Below are positions 49,913 through 58,636 of a stretch of 64,000 bases of DNA, piece by piece. Source of the DNA: CBDCFV01 sp963664625. Lineage in GTDB: Bacteria; Chloroflexota; Dehalococcoidia; Lucifugimonadales; UBA3495. The translations under genes and the position numbers were made by a program. The stretch lies in NCBI GenBank assembly GCA_963664625.1, contig OY761541.1, positions 3,410,001 through 3,474,000 on the forward strand. Reading direction: 5' to 3'. The notes beneath the pieces were generated by a model that searched no databases, was not told the origin of the DNA, and saw only the letters and a program-made list of their open reading frames with translations. The first letter of the stretch is position 1. Each line of letters starts with the position of its first letter.

Positions 49913-50950
49913 TCAGTCTCCGTCCTCACCGTACACGAGCGCGCCGGGACACCCCAGGTATGCTTCCAGGTTTGGCGGCTTGTACGATGGCTCCCGCTTG
50001 AAAAGGTCCCGGGCCGTGGGATGCACCCACTGGGTGCCGTCTATGTTTATTTCCCGAGCACAAGAGGGCAACCGGTCCCAAAGCCTTTCCAACAGGCCGG
50101 GCGACGGATGTGGATGGATTGGCTGACCGCTACTTTCAGTGTCTAGCGCCAGTCCATGGGCCGACGCCCGGTCCACCATCCACTGAAACGGGGCGTCGGC
50201 CAAAGAGGTGTCTCTCCCGGTTCCGCCGACGTCGCCGTGCGTCCCGGCAAACCAGACCTGCTCGACGGTTTGCCCCGGCTTGGGTTTATTCTTCCAAAGG
50301 GATGCCTTGAAAGGGCAGCGCCTCTCGTCGATGGCGAGGACATGGCAGGCGTGCTTGACCCACCGGTTCAACTCAACGTCGTGGAACTGATGACGACGGG
50401 CCGGGGCCAGCCAGCCGAGACCGGGCACCCGTCCTATCCCCCGCACAGGGATGCCGAGGGATCCCACCGTATCCCAGACGCCGATGAAGGTGACTTCGAT
50501 TTCGCGGGAATAAGCAGCGCGGAACTTCTTGGCCTCTCCTGATTCCGGACCGGCGTCGGGGCGGTGGTAAAGGCGGTAGGCGTCCTGGAGTCTATCGGCT
50601 TCCGGCTTGTGGAGCAGCCCCACGTTGCGGACCATGCCGGCCAGGCTGCGGACGGTGTAGGCTCCCCTGCTGAACCCGAACATGTAAATCTCGTCGCCGT
50701 CCTCGTAGTTGTGCATGATGAAACGGTAACAGTCCCGGATATTCTTCTGGATTCCCTTTCCGCTCACCATGCCGACCAGCCTGTAAGGCAAGAAGCCCTC
50801 GGTGCCGACTCCGGCGTCGTAGAACACGACCTGCGCCGTGCTGTCGGGAGCCGTCGGTAGCACGGCGCGGGCCAAGCGGGTCACGTTGCTGGGCAGTTCC
50901 TGGTCCGGCGTGTTCCACGTCCCGTCCGAGCAGATGACAATGCACTTCAT
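49913..50950 (-). CDS. DUF2235 alpha/beta-hydrolase (Tle1-like phospholipase fold)
   Basis: A 345-residue protein. It has IVICSDGTWNTPDQELPSNV, YDAGVGTEG, the nucleophile motif FGFSRGAY (Ser94), VTFIGVWDTVGSLGIP and WFAGTHGDVGG with an Asp/His. DUF2235 contains the Tle1 type VI secretion phospholipases and many uncharacterised cytosolic proteins. There is no secretion locus or immunity gene beside it, so the phospholipase role is only suggested. A fragment of a second copy lies upstream. Confidence 0.85.
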   Translation of the reverse strand: MKCIVICSDGTWNTPDQELPSNVTRLARAVLPTAPDSTAQVVFYDAGVGTEGFLPYRLVGMVSGKGIQKNIRDCYRFIMHNYEDGDEIYMFGFSRGAYTVRSLAGMVRNVGLLHKPEADRLQDAYRLYHRPDAGPESGEAKKFRAAYSREIEVTFIGVWDTVGSLGIPVRGIGRVPGLGWLAPARRHQFHDVELNRWVKHACHVLAIDERRCPFKASLWKNKPKPGQTVEQVWFAGTHGDVGGTGRDTSLADAPFQWMVDRASAHGLALDTESSGQPIHPHPSPGLLERLWDRLPSCAREINIDGTQWVHPTARDLFKREPSYKPPNLEAYLGCPGALVYGEDGD

Positions 50951-51001
50951 GTACCTCCTTGCAGCCAGTTTGCTGCGGAGCGGGCATTCAGGAGCCGGGC
51001 C

Positions 51002-51037
51002 TTCCGATCATGTCCGGGATACCGGACATGATCGGAA
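51002..51037. repeat. Perfect 16-bp inverted repeat with GATA loop
   Basis: TTCCGATCATGTCCGG (51002-51017) and CCGGACATGATCGGAA (51022-51037) are exact complements around GATA. There is no T-run, so it is not a simple terminator. It lies between DUF2235 and its truncated copy, and could be a transposon end, a protein-binding palindrome or a recombination scar. Confidence 0.8.
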
Positions 51038-51120
51038 CCAATCTGGACCCGGGCGCGGCTTGATAGTCCAGAATTTTTCCGTACAGCAGCCCGCGCTGGT
51101 ACGGTTCGGCGCGGGCTACA

Positions 51121-51210
51121 GGCCGACTAACCGGTAAGGTCAGAAGCTTTCGGTGCCCACGCCGCCATTGTGGAACACCGCCTGGCCGTGCCGTCGGGGA
51201 CGGGTTTTCT
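51121..51210 (-). pseudogene. Fragment of a second DUF2235 gene
   Basis: The minus strand encodes PDGTARQAVFHNGGVGTESF followed by a stop, matching PDSTAQVVFYDAGVGTEGF of the intact gene at 49913-50950. Nothing else of the gene remains. The interval 50951-51330 holds only this fragment and the palindrome. Confidence 0.7.
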
Positions 51211-51330
51211 GAGGCTGAGGAGGTTACAGCCTGACCCACCAGCGAAAAATTCGTGATAAGGTCTGCTCAGGACTGTCAATAGCATGAGACCGTTCCGAAT
51301 TGAGGTGGGCTTTGCGCCTCACGAAGTTGG

Positions 51331-51641
51331 TTACGTGGGCTGATTCAAGGGAGTGGCCGCACTGGTAGGCTGTCGTCCGTCACCGTGATGATGCACACCG
51401 AAGCGGACGGAGATATCCATGTAATGGTCGCGGGCTTGTGAGACCATTCCACCATGTCGATCGAACTGGGCTTCAACATTGGCCATCAACTGGTCCAGGC
51501 GTACTGCAAGGGTGTCAATTCGTTGATCAAAGCGGTCTATAATGCTGTCTCTTTTTGCGTCGTGGGTGTCAAATTGTTGCTCCAATTGCTTGCCCAAGGA
51601 CTCAAAGCGTGCCTCGACGGTGGTAATACGTCCAGCTAGTA
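51331..51641 (-). pseudogene. Coiled-coil gene interrupted by IS630 after its first codons
   Basis: The frame continues upstream of the first ATG as LAGRITTVEARFESLGKQLEQQFDTHDAKRDSIIDRF right to the IS630 end. On the other side of the IS, ATG-GAG-CTA-C at 52882-52873 precedes the TA target. Joining the flanks with one TA gives MELLLAGRITTVEARFESLG in frame. The element therefore landed in the fourth codon or so. The coil resembles the other mini-proteins but lacks a final membrane helix. Confidence 0.7.
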
Positions 51642-52872
51642 GTCAGTCAGTGTTGTATTGATGGATAAAGGGACTTCAATTTGATGCGGGCGTCTTCGGT
51701 AGTGAAACGCCAGTCCACCCGGACCCCGTCCCGGTTCCGTTGGTTCTGCCAGACCTGGGTCTCCTGTCTCAGTATTTCCTGACAAGGAATCCTGCGGTCC
51801 AAGCACTGCCTGGCCAGCACTCCAAGCTCTATCTCGGCCATATTCAACCAACTCTCATGCTTCGGCGTATAGTGGATTTCCAGCCGTTCAGCGAGGCGCC
51901 TCGCTTCCTCCGGCTCGAAAGCCTCATACAGAGAAGCCGGATGGTGGGTGTTCAGATTGTCCATTACCAGAACGATGCGGTCCTTGTCCGGGTAGTCCAC
52001 ATCCACCAGTTGCTTGACCACCCGGGCCCAATCGACCTTGGTGCGCTGGTCCGTCACCTCCACCCGGCGCCACCCTCCCAAGGGCGCGAACAGCATGAAC
52101 AGGTTGCTCACTCCGTTGCGCTCGTATTCGTAGTCGTAGCAGGCCGGCTCCCCAGGGCGAGCCGGACGCGGCAGGCGGGTCTCCTTCACCTGCTGTTTGC
52201 TGGTCTCGTCCAAGCACACCAGCACTTCGTTGTCCTCGTACCGGCGATGGTAGACCTCCAGCACGTCCTCCATGGCGCAGACGAACTCGGCGCTGGCCTT
52301 GGGCGGGATGCACCAACACTCTTTCAGCCAAGGCTTGAGTTCGTTTTTTTCAGTGTCTGGCGCACCGTCTCGGTGCTGATGCTGTCCACTATCTCTCTTT
52401 CCACCAACCCCTCAGCCAGCAGTTGCAGCGTCCAGCCGGACCGGCCCTCCGGTGGTTGGGAGCAGGCCAGGGCTATCAGGTGAGCTTCTCCCTGACCGTC
52501 CAGTTTTTTCGGGCGGCGATTGAGTTGCTCCTTACGTCCCAAGGCTCTCTCCAGACCCTCCTCGACACAGCGTCGGCGCACCCGTTCCACCGTGGCGTTG
52601 CCCACCTTCAGGGCCCGGGCTATTTCCTCGTCCTTCATTGCCCCGCCCTCTTGGGATTCATCGCTGAGCAGCAGGATGCGGGCATGGGTCTGCTTGTATG
52701 CTGCCGTCTGTCCCCGGGACACCAGTCCCTTCAGCTCCTGTTGCTCCTCTGCACTCAGTTTGACCCGGTACTTCTTGGCTGGCATCCCCATCCTCCCAAT
52801 ATCACTTTGCCCTTTGCTGTATACCAGCAAGATTGCACCCGTATTATCTATCAATTCAAAGCTGCTGGATTA
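51640..52872 (-). mobile_element. IS630-family insertion sequence (about 1.2 kb)
   Basis: A two-frame IS630-type transposase is bracketed by TA dinucleotides (51640-51641 and 52871-52872), the duplication produced by this family. Imperfect inverted ends start TAGTCAGTCAG on the left and TAATCCAGCAG on the right, with a shared ATTGATGGATAA/ATTGATAGATAA core about 20 bp in. The site of insertion is the start of a small coiled-coil gene. Confidence 0.82.
51647..52785 (-). CDS. IS630 transposase, two frames joined by a -1 frameshift
   Basis: Frame one (from ATG 52785) encodes the HTH half, PAKKYRVKLSAEEQQELKGL to STETVRQTLKK. Frame two (to 51647) encodes the DDE half: LVCLDETSKQQV, VLVMDNLNTHHP and HESWLNMAEIELGVL. 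They meet at a run of seven A (52350-52344). A -1 slip there gives KKNELKPWLKECWCIPP with no stop, exactly as in IS630 relatives. This looks like programmed frameshifting rather than decay. Confidence 0.85.
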
Positions 52873-53163
52873 GTAGCTCCATTTTTTGACCAGTCCCCAA
52901 GCACCCCGAAGCCTCCCAACGCTTGCGAACCACCTTCATCGGCGCGCTTTCATGCCGTGCCTGCTTCCTTGCGCTCCCCATGATTTTCCCTACCTCCCGC
53001 AATGTGTTCCTCTCTCCTCTCTTCATTGTCCCTGCAATGTCGGCGGCCCCATATCTCAAGGAACCGAAGGCCATCGCCGAGCGTATAACCCGACAGAAAC
53101 AACATGTTCCGCCGGGTGAATACCGGCGAGACGGTATGAAGCCGGTCACGGGGGAGAGTAGGG

Positions 53164-54069
53164 ATGGCCGGTCACGGGCTATGTTCGGTACCAAACAATC
53201 TGATTGCCGCAGTTACACTGGCCCTGTACTTGGCGGTGGGAATATGGCTGGCCGGTTGCGGACAATCCGGACCAGCAGAGAGCATTGTTCTGCCACCGCC
53301 CATTGGTTTGGCCGCGGAGGCGCCCGCCACATCTAGGGATAAATCTGTACTGGTCGCGCTTTACATTGCTATGGATGGGGAAAACTGGCTGAACAACGGC
53401 GACTGGTTGAGCGATACTCCAGTTGGAGGATGGCACGGGGTAATCACGGACTACAGCGGCAGGGTTACGGGGTTGGCGCTGGCCCACAACGGTTTGAAAG
53501 GGGAGATACCGGCGGAGTTGGGGGACCTGACCAGTCTGGAAAAACTGGAACTATGGAGAAACGAGTTGAGCGGAGACATACCCCCTGAACTGGGAGGGCT
53601 TATCAATTTGAAATTGCTCGATCTGGGTGAAAACCGGCTGACCGGGGGGATCCCTCTGGAACTGCGCAATCTGTCCAGGTTGGAGAGGCTTTACCTCTAC
53701 GTAAACGAGCTTACCGGGGAAATACCGCCGGAGTTGGGCGCCTTGTCCAATCTGGAAAAAATGAACCTGTCCGGGAACCAATTGACTGGACCGATACCGC
53801 CGGAACTGGGGGATCTGTCCAACCTGTTGTTGCTGGACCTTGGTGAAAACCGGTTGCATGGCGAGATACCTGCGGAACTGGGCGGCCTGGTCAACTTGGA
53901 GGAACTGTTCCTTGGAGGGAACAAGGGGCTGGCCGGGTGCGTCCACGACGCTTTGCGGGACATACCCGAAAACGACCTTTCCTCATTGGGAATACCCTTC
54001 TGCCCAGCCATCAGTCCCTCGGTTTCAGATGCGTTGCGGTGCTACTACCGGGACAAAGTGGTATATTGA
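53164..54069 (+). CDS. Leucine-rich-repeat lipoprotein
   Basis: A 301-residue protein. A hydrophobic N-terminus ends in the lipobox LAGC (Cys32), so it is probably lipid-anchored and exported. From about 60 it has DKSVLVALYIAMDGENWLNNGDWL, a plant-like LRR cap, then six to seven LRRs of the pattern GEIPPELGxLxNLExLxLxxNxLTG. The C-terminus has two Cys (GCVHDAL, PFCPAI) that may close a disulphide. Ligand unknown. Confidence 0.88.
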   Translation: MAGHGLCSVPNNLIAAVTLALYLAVGIWLAGCGQSGPAESIVLPPPIGLAAEAPATSRDKSVLVALYIAMDGENWLNNGDWLSDTPVGGWHGVITDYSGRVTGLALAHNGLKGEIPAELGDLTSLEKLELWRNELSGDIPPELGGLINLKLLDLGENRLTGGIPLELRNLSRLERLYLYVNELTGEIPPELGALSNLEKMNLSGNQLTGPIPPELGDLSNLLLLDLGENRLHGEIPAELGGLVNLEELFLGGNKGLAGCVHDALRDIPENDLSSLGIPFCPAISPSVSDALRCYYRDKVVY

Positions 54070-54132
54070 TTTCCCTTGGGCCATGACAACAGTGCATTGT
54101 GTCCAAGGAACTTGGCTGGTCCGGAGAAGTCC

Positions 54133-54960
54133 ATGAACAAGATGGAAGCGCGAATAGCGCTGGCGCGGAGCGAGACGGAGCGGATCTGCAATTATTTCGA
54201 AACGCTGTCCCCCGAAGAGTGGAAAATCCAGAGTGCTTGCGACGCTTGGAAAAACGACGAAGTGGTGGCGCACATGTGCCTAGCCGCGGAAATGTTTGCA
54301 ACCACCATACGGCGGGGCGTTGACGGCGATTCGTCTCCGCCTGAGGGTATGTCGCCGCCATCGGTGGAGGGGCTGACGGCAAGACTGGCGGGCAACGTGC
54401 AGCGGACGCTGGACCTGCGCGGGAATCTGGGAGACGAACTGCTGCCCACCTTCGAGTCGCGGTGCCGCAAGGTAGACGAAGTGCTGGCGACGGTCCGTTC
54501 CGAGGACTGGGACAAGCTCTGCTACCACACGGCAAACATCATACCCGTAGGGAGCTTCGTTGACCTCCGGATTGCCGAGATGGCGATGCACGAGTGGGAT
54601 ATCCGCTCACGCTTGGAGCCGGATGCGGAAATGCCGCCGGCTGTGCTGCCCGCCATCTTCGACCTGTTGTCAAACTTCATAGTGGGAAGGCTTTACCGCC
54701 CCGGCCAGTCTATAGTCGACACGACTGTGTTCCGGTTCAACGTAACCGGCGTGGTGGAAGGGTCTTACGACATTACCATGTCAAACGGTGAAGCCGCGAT
54801 AGGACCGGCGGGGTCAGTTCGGGCAGACGTGACCTTCGGCTGCGGCGCCCACACCTTTGCCTTGCTGGTGTACGGTCGGCTGGGAATAGAGGAAGGCGCC
54901 GCCGACGGCCGGATTGCCGTTGAGGGCGACCGGGATTTGGCGGCGAAGTTTGCCGCGTGA
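54133..54960 (+). CDS. Maleylpyruvate isomerase/MDMPI-type (DinB-fold) protein
   Basis: 275 residues from ATG 54133. The N-terminal four-helix domain has the WKNDEVVAHMCLAAEMF His and a second metal-binding His in AEMAMHEWDIR, the pattern of mycothiol-dependent maleylpyruvate isomerases. The C-terminal half (about 185-275) is an SCP2-like lobe (FNVTGVVEGSYDITMSNGEA). A thiol-dependent isomerase or transferase is likely; mycothiol use in this lineage is not established. Confidence 0.8.
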   Translation: MNKMEARIALARSETERICNYFETLSPEEWKIQSACDAWKNDEVVAHMCLAAEMFATTIRRGVDGDSSPPEGMSPPSVEGLTARLAGNVQRTLDLRGNLGDELLPTFESRCRKVDEVLATVRSEDWDKLCYHTANIIPVGSFVDLRIAEMAMHEWDIRSRLEPDAEMPPAVLPAIFDLLSNFIVGRLYRPGQSIVDTTVFRFNVTGVVEGSYDITMSNGEAAIGPAGSVRADVTFGCGAHTFALLVYGRLGIEEGAADGRIAVEGDRDLAAKFAA

Positions 54961-55001
54961 CGGGGGATGGCTATGCAAAAGGCATTGCAAACGACTCTCG
55001 C

Positions 55002-57086
55002 TTACCCCCGCTCAAGCAGTATGTTCTGCCAGCGGTCGACGGAGGCTTGCCAGCCGGGCGGCACCACGGTGGTGGAGTCGTACTCCTCGATGATCATTGG
55101 GCCGGGGCCAGGATTTTGGGCGACGTGGGCGCGGTCCACCACCGGAGTATCGGTCCAGCCGTGATTGGCGCCGAAGTACACGGGGCGTTGGGAAGGACCC
55201 TGGCTGGTCGACGATGGCAACCCCAGCCGTTCGGGGACCCGGGACTCGGAGGAGAGACCGCGGGCGATGACCCGCACGTTGACCAACTGGTAGGGCGCGT
55301 CGGTCTGGTAGCCGAAGGTCTGCATGTGCTCCCGGTCGTATGCCTCGCCCAAGTCAGTCAGCGTCTGCGAGGTGATTCGCCCGGTGGGCATGAACACCGA
55401 CAATTCGGAGACCTGCCCCACGTATTTCATGTCCACTTGAGTGATGATTTCTTGGGCAGCATCGTCGAAACCCTCGGTCCGGAGTTGGTCCCGCCCCTCT
55501 GACCAAAGCCGCTCCATGATACCGGAAAACTCGGCCAGGTCCAGTTGGCCGAAGGTCTTGAAGTAGGTCTGGACGAAGTGGTGCTCCACGTTGGCGACCA
55601 GCAATCCGAAGGAACTGAAGACCCCAGGGAAGGGCGGAACCACGAGACGGGTTATGTCAAGCATCTCGGCCAGACCGGCGGCGTGGACCGGACCGCTGCC
55701 GCCGAAGGAGAAGAGGACGAACCGGCGGGGGTCCCGCCCTCTTTCGCTGGATACTGCCCGGAGGGCCCGGGCCATGTTGGAGTTGACCAGCAGGTGGATG
55801 CCGTGGGCCGCCTCAATCTCGGACAGTCCCAAGGGCAATGCCACGTTGCGGGTAACGGCTTCCCTCGCGAACTCCCGGTCGATGGGAAAGTCCCCGCCCA
55901 GCAGGTGTTCCGGGTTCAAGTAGCCCAACAGCACGTCGGCGTCGGTAACGGTGGCGTTCCTGCCGCCTAGCCGGTAGCAGGCCGGGCCGGGGACGGCACC
56001 GGAGCTTTGGGGCCCCACCCGTATGGAGCCGCTGCTGTCCACCGAGGCAATGCTGCCGCCGCCGGCTCCAACTTCGGCCAAGTCTATGGCGGGGACACGG
56101 AGGATATGGCCGGAGCCTCTCAGCAGGCGATGGCCCACGCTGATGTCGCCGCCGACCTCAGATTCAGGGGCCTGCAGGATTTCGCCGTTTTCGATGATAC
56201 AGGCCTTGGCGGTGGTGCCGCCCATGTCCAGCGTCATCAGGTTTTCCACGCCCAAGCGGTCGCCCAAGTGATAAGCGCCCACCACGCCCGCGGCGGGGCC
56301 GGACTCGATACAGTAGACCGGCTTTTCCATAGCAATGGCCGACGTGGCCAAGCCGCCGTTGGACTGCATGATGGAGAGGGGCACAGTGATGCCCATGTCT
56401 CGCAGACCTTCGGTCAACAGCCCCAAGTAGCGTTCCACCACGGGGCGGACATAGCCGTTTATCACCGTGGTGCTCGTGCGCTCGTATTCTTTCATCTCCG
56501 GCAGCAGTTCGCTGGAGAGGGTGAGGTTTACTTGGGGAAGCCGGTCGCGCAACGCTTGGGCGATGTACTGCTCGTGACCCGGATTGGCGTAGGAGTGGAG
56601 GAGGCACACCGCCACCGATTCGACTCCCTCGCGGGCGATTCTCTCGATGGCGCGGTCGACGTCGGCGGTCTCCAAGGGCCGGAGCACCTCGCCTTGGTAA
56701 TTCAACCGCTCGCGCACTTCGAGCCGGAGTTGGCGCTTGACCAAGGACGGAGGCTTTTCGTAGTTCAGGTCGTAGAGCCGAGGCACCCGGTTACGGCGCA
56801 ACTCCAGAACATCACGGAAACCTTCGGTGGTGATGAGAGCAGTGTTGGCGCCCTTGTTTTCGATAATGGCGTTGGTGGCGACGGTGAAGCCGTGGCTGAT
56901 TTCGGAGACGGCCGCGGGCTGGATGCCAAGTTCGCTAACGCCGCCGCGGACGCCCTCAAGCACGCCCCGGCTATAGTCGTCGGGGGTGCTGGCTACCTTC
57001 CTGGCTAGAACGGCGCCGTCGTCGCCAAGGAAAACGATGTCGGTGAAGGTCCCGCCGATGTCTACGCCAACCCGGTAGTTCGTCAT
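55002..57086 (-). CDS. hyuA: Second hydantoinase A/oxoprolinase-family ATPase subunit, unpaired
   Basis: 694 residues from ATG 57086; the open frame above it is intergenic repeat. It has VGVDIGGTFTDIVFLG, HGFTVATNAIIENKGANTALI, TLDMGGTTAKACII and FGGSGPVHAAGLAEML. No hyuB lies next to it. It either uses a subunit encoded elsewhere or works with the HyuB at 3.8 kb. It is clearly a distinct paralogue of the 5.7-kb gene. Confidence 0.92.
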   Translation of the reverse strand: MTNYRVGVDIGGTFTDIVFLGDDGAVLARKVASTPDDYSRGVLEGVRGGVSELGIQPAAVSEISHGFTVATNAIIENKGANTALITTEGFRDVLELRRNRVPRLYDLNYEKPPSLVKRQLRLEVRERLNYQGEVLRPLETADVDRAIERIAREGVESVAVCLLHSYANPGHEQYIAQALRDRLPQVNLTLSSELLPEMKEYERTSTTVINGYVRPVVERYLGLLTEGLRDMGITVPLSIMQSNGGLATSAIAMEKPVYCIESGPAAGVVGAYHLGDRLGVENLMTLDMGGTTAKACIIENGEILQAPESEVGGDISVGHRLLRGSGHILRVPAIDLAEVGAGGGSIASVDSSGSIRVGPQSSGAVPGPACYRLGGRNATVTDADVLLGYLNPEHLLGGDFPIDREFAREAVTRNVALPLGLSEIEAAHGIHLLVNSNMARALRAVSSERGRDPRRFVLFSFGGSGPVHAAGLAEMLDITRLVVPPFPGVFSSFGLLVANVEHHFVQTYFKTFGQLDLAEFSGIMERLWSEGRDQLRTEGFDDAAQEIITQVDMKYVGQVSELSVFMPTGRITSQTLTDLGEAYDREHMQTFGYQTDAPYQLVNVRVIARGLSSESRVPERLGLPSSTSQGPSQRPVYFGANHGWTDTPVVDRAHVAQNPGPGPMIIEEYDSTTVVPPGWQASVDRWQNILLERG

Positions 57087-57183
57087 AAGGTCGTTTCTTC
57101 CTGAAGGTCTGGTTATGGGTAATGGAATGATACTTGCGGCACATGGGTGTGACAAGGTTGAGGCGACCGAATGGGCAAAGGTA

Positions 57184-57270
57184 TGGATTCCCGCCCCCGC
57201 CTGCGCGAGGGTGACGTTCCCGTGCGGGAATGACCAGTCCGGTAGTGCATTCAGTTTTGAGATAATTTCC
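57184..57270 (+). repeat. Dispersed palindrome-plus-tail repeat, copy C
   Basis: ATGGATTCCCGCCCCCGCCT and the following CGTGCGGGAATGA form a longer, imperfect palindrome. The tail CAGTTTTGAGATAATTTCC follows, as at 22.1 and 31.8 kb. Confidence 0.65.
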
Positions 57271-57354
57271 CGGTGTGGTAGCATCGTTCCGATTTTGGAT
57301 GCAAGACGAACGGCGTATGTCTCTTCCAGAGACGCCGGGGTAAAGGAGGACAAA

Positions 57355-57879
57355 GTGGCAGCAACGGATTCGATAATGTACTCACTGGAACGCAACTGGG
57401 AGATGGTGGAATCGGCCATCTCCGACCTGGACGACGAGACGCTGGCCATCCAGCCCAACCCTCACAGCAACTCCATCGCATGGATCTTCGGCCACATCAG
57501 CCGGGTTACCGACATGTTCATCATGCACCGGCTACAGTCCAAGCCGGAGCTGTGGTTTGCCGAAGGTTGGTGTGAGAAGTACGGGATGGCGGACAACGTG
57601 GAAGGACTGGGCCGCGGCGCGGATTTAGCCGTTTGGAAGCCTCCGGCAAGGGAGGTGCAGTTTGGCTACTTCGAGGCCATCAAGGCCATTACCAGGGAAT
57701 ACGTGCCCTCTCTATCCGCAGAGGACCTGGAGAAACGGGTGGTGTTCCCGCCGACGGCATTGAGGCAGGAGCACACCCTGAACACCGCCCTGGGCCAACT
57801 GGTGCTGGAGAACGTGGCCCACGGCGGCCAGATTGCTTACCTGAGGGGGTACCACCGGGGCATCGGGTGGTACAGGTAA
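57355..57879 (+). CDS. DinB-fold protein
   Basis: 174 residues from GTG 57355, chosen because AAAGGAGG lies seven bases upstream. It has IMYSLERNWEMVESAISDLDDETL, IAWIFGHISRVTDMFIMHRL and LVLENVAHGGQIAYLRGYHRGIGWY. The three spaced His of DinB metal sites (GHIS, MHR, AHGGQ) are present. It is probably a thiol transferase or hydrolase of unknown substrate. Confidence 0.85.
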   Translation: MAATDSIMYSLERNWEMVESAISDLDDETLAIQPNPHSNSIAWIFGHISRVTDMFIMHRLQSKPELWFAEGWCEKYGMADNVEGLGRGADLAVWKPPAREVQFGYFEAIKAITREYVPSLSAEDLEKRVVFPPTALRQEHTLNTALGQLVLENVAHGGQIAYLRGYHRGIGWYR

Positions 57880-57898
57880 GATCCGGTTATTGCCCTCC

Positions 57899-58324
57899 TC
57901 ATTCCAGCATTTGAGACTCGGAGAACGGGTTAATGACCCGTAATCCGTCATAGTCTTGTTGGGTGCTCATGTCCTCTGAGTAGACCATGTCGCACCCGCT
58001 TTCTCGTGCAGCGGCTAAGATAGCACCGTCCCGGTACGAAAGGCTAAACTGCTCGCAGTAGCGGAAGGCTATGTCCAAGACATTCAGCGTGAGTGTTTGG
58101 ATAGGGAAACGCCGGAGTAGTCTGATGAATTCCACAGCCTCGGCGTGGGTCAAGTATCCTTTGCGCGAGGTGCGGGTAGCCTGAAAGTAGAATTCACCCA
58201 AGACCTGTACGGACATTACGAGGTCGTTTCTTCTGAGCAAATGCGCCGCTGTCCTTTGTTTGTCCTGTTCTTCAGGCAGGGTTCCGACGGCGTAGAGGGG
58301 TATGTTGGTGTCTACGAACCGCAT
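57899..58324 (-). CDS. PIN-domain toxin
   Basis: 141 residues. MRFVDTNIPLYAVG gives Asp5, Glu is in SVQVLGEFYFQATR, and LSYRDGAILAAARESGCDMVYSEDMS completes the acidic centre. It starts 1 bp after its antitoxin stop. Confidence 0.88.
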   Translation of the reverse strand: MRFVDTNIPLYAVGTLPEEQDKQRTAAHLLRRNDLVMSVQVLGEFYFQATRTSRKGYLTHAEAVEFIRLLRRFPIQTLTLNVLDIAFRYCEQFSLSYRDGAILAAARESGCDMVYSEDMSTQQDYDGLRVINPFSESQMLE

Positions 58325-58325
58325 G

Positions 58326-58574
58326 TCAGTGATAAAGGGAGTTGCGGGGAAGGTTTTCGGAGGAGTGCAAGCCGGCGCCCCTCTTGTGGATTGAGTCTAT
58401 GAGTTCATCCTGTAGTTTCTGGAGTTGGTCGAATTCTACGTCGTGAGTCCTGGTCTGGGTCAGTCTGGTCAGGAACTCCCGCACCAGAGCGGATACGGAT
58501 GTTCCAGCTTCCGCGGCTCTGATGCGAGAAAGCCTGTAAATTTCGTCGTCTACCGATACGGTGATGTTCTTCAT
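58326..58574 (-). CDS. Ribbon-helix-helix antitoxin
   Basis: 82 residues. KNITVSVDDEIYRLSRIRAAEAGTSVSALVREFLTRL is a CopG/Arc-type RHH domain, followed by an acidic helical tail. It precedes the PIN gene by 1 bp, a typical antitoxin-first arrangement. Confidence 0.86.
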   Translation of the reverse strand: MKNITVSVDDEIYRLSRIRAAEAGTSVSALVREFLTRLTQTRTHDVEFDQLQKLQDELIDSIHKRGAGLHSSENLPRNSLYH

Positions 58575-58636
58575 TGGCTCACATTCTCGCAGCTATTGTG
58601 CATCACAGTATATCAGGGGCGGGTTACCCCCTCGAC

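Noticed and set aside
52856..53194. A 112-codon minus-strand frame ending at the IS630 element
   Set aside because: Only its last codons, which overlap the start of the interrupted coiled-coil gene, are meaningful. The rest has no recognisable motif and no good ribosome site, so it was not called a gene.
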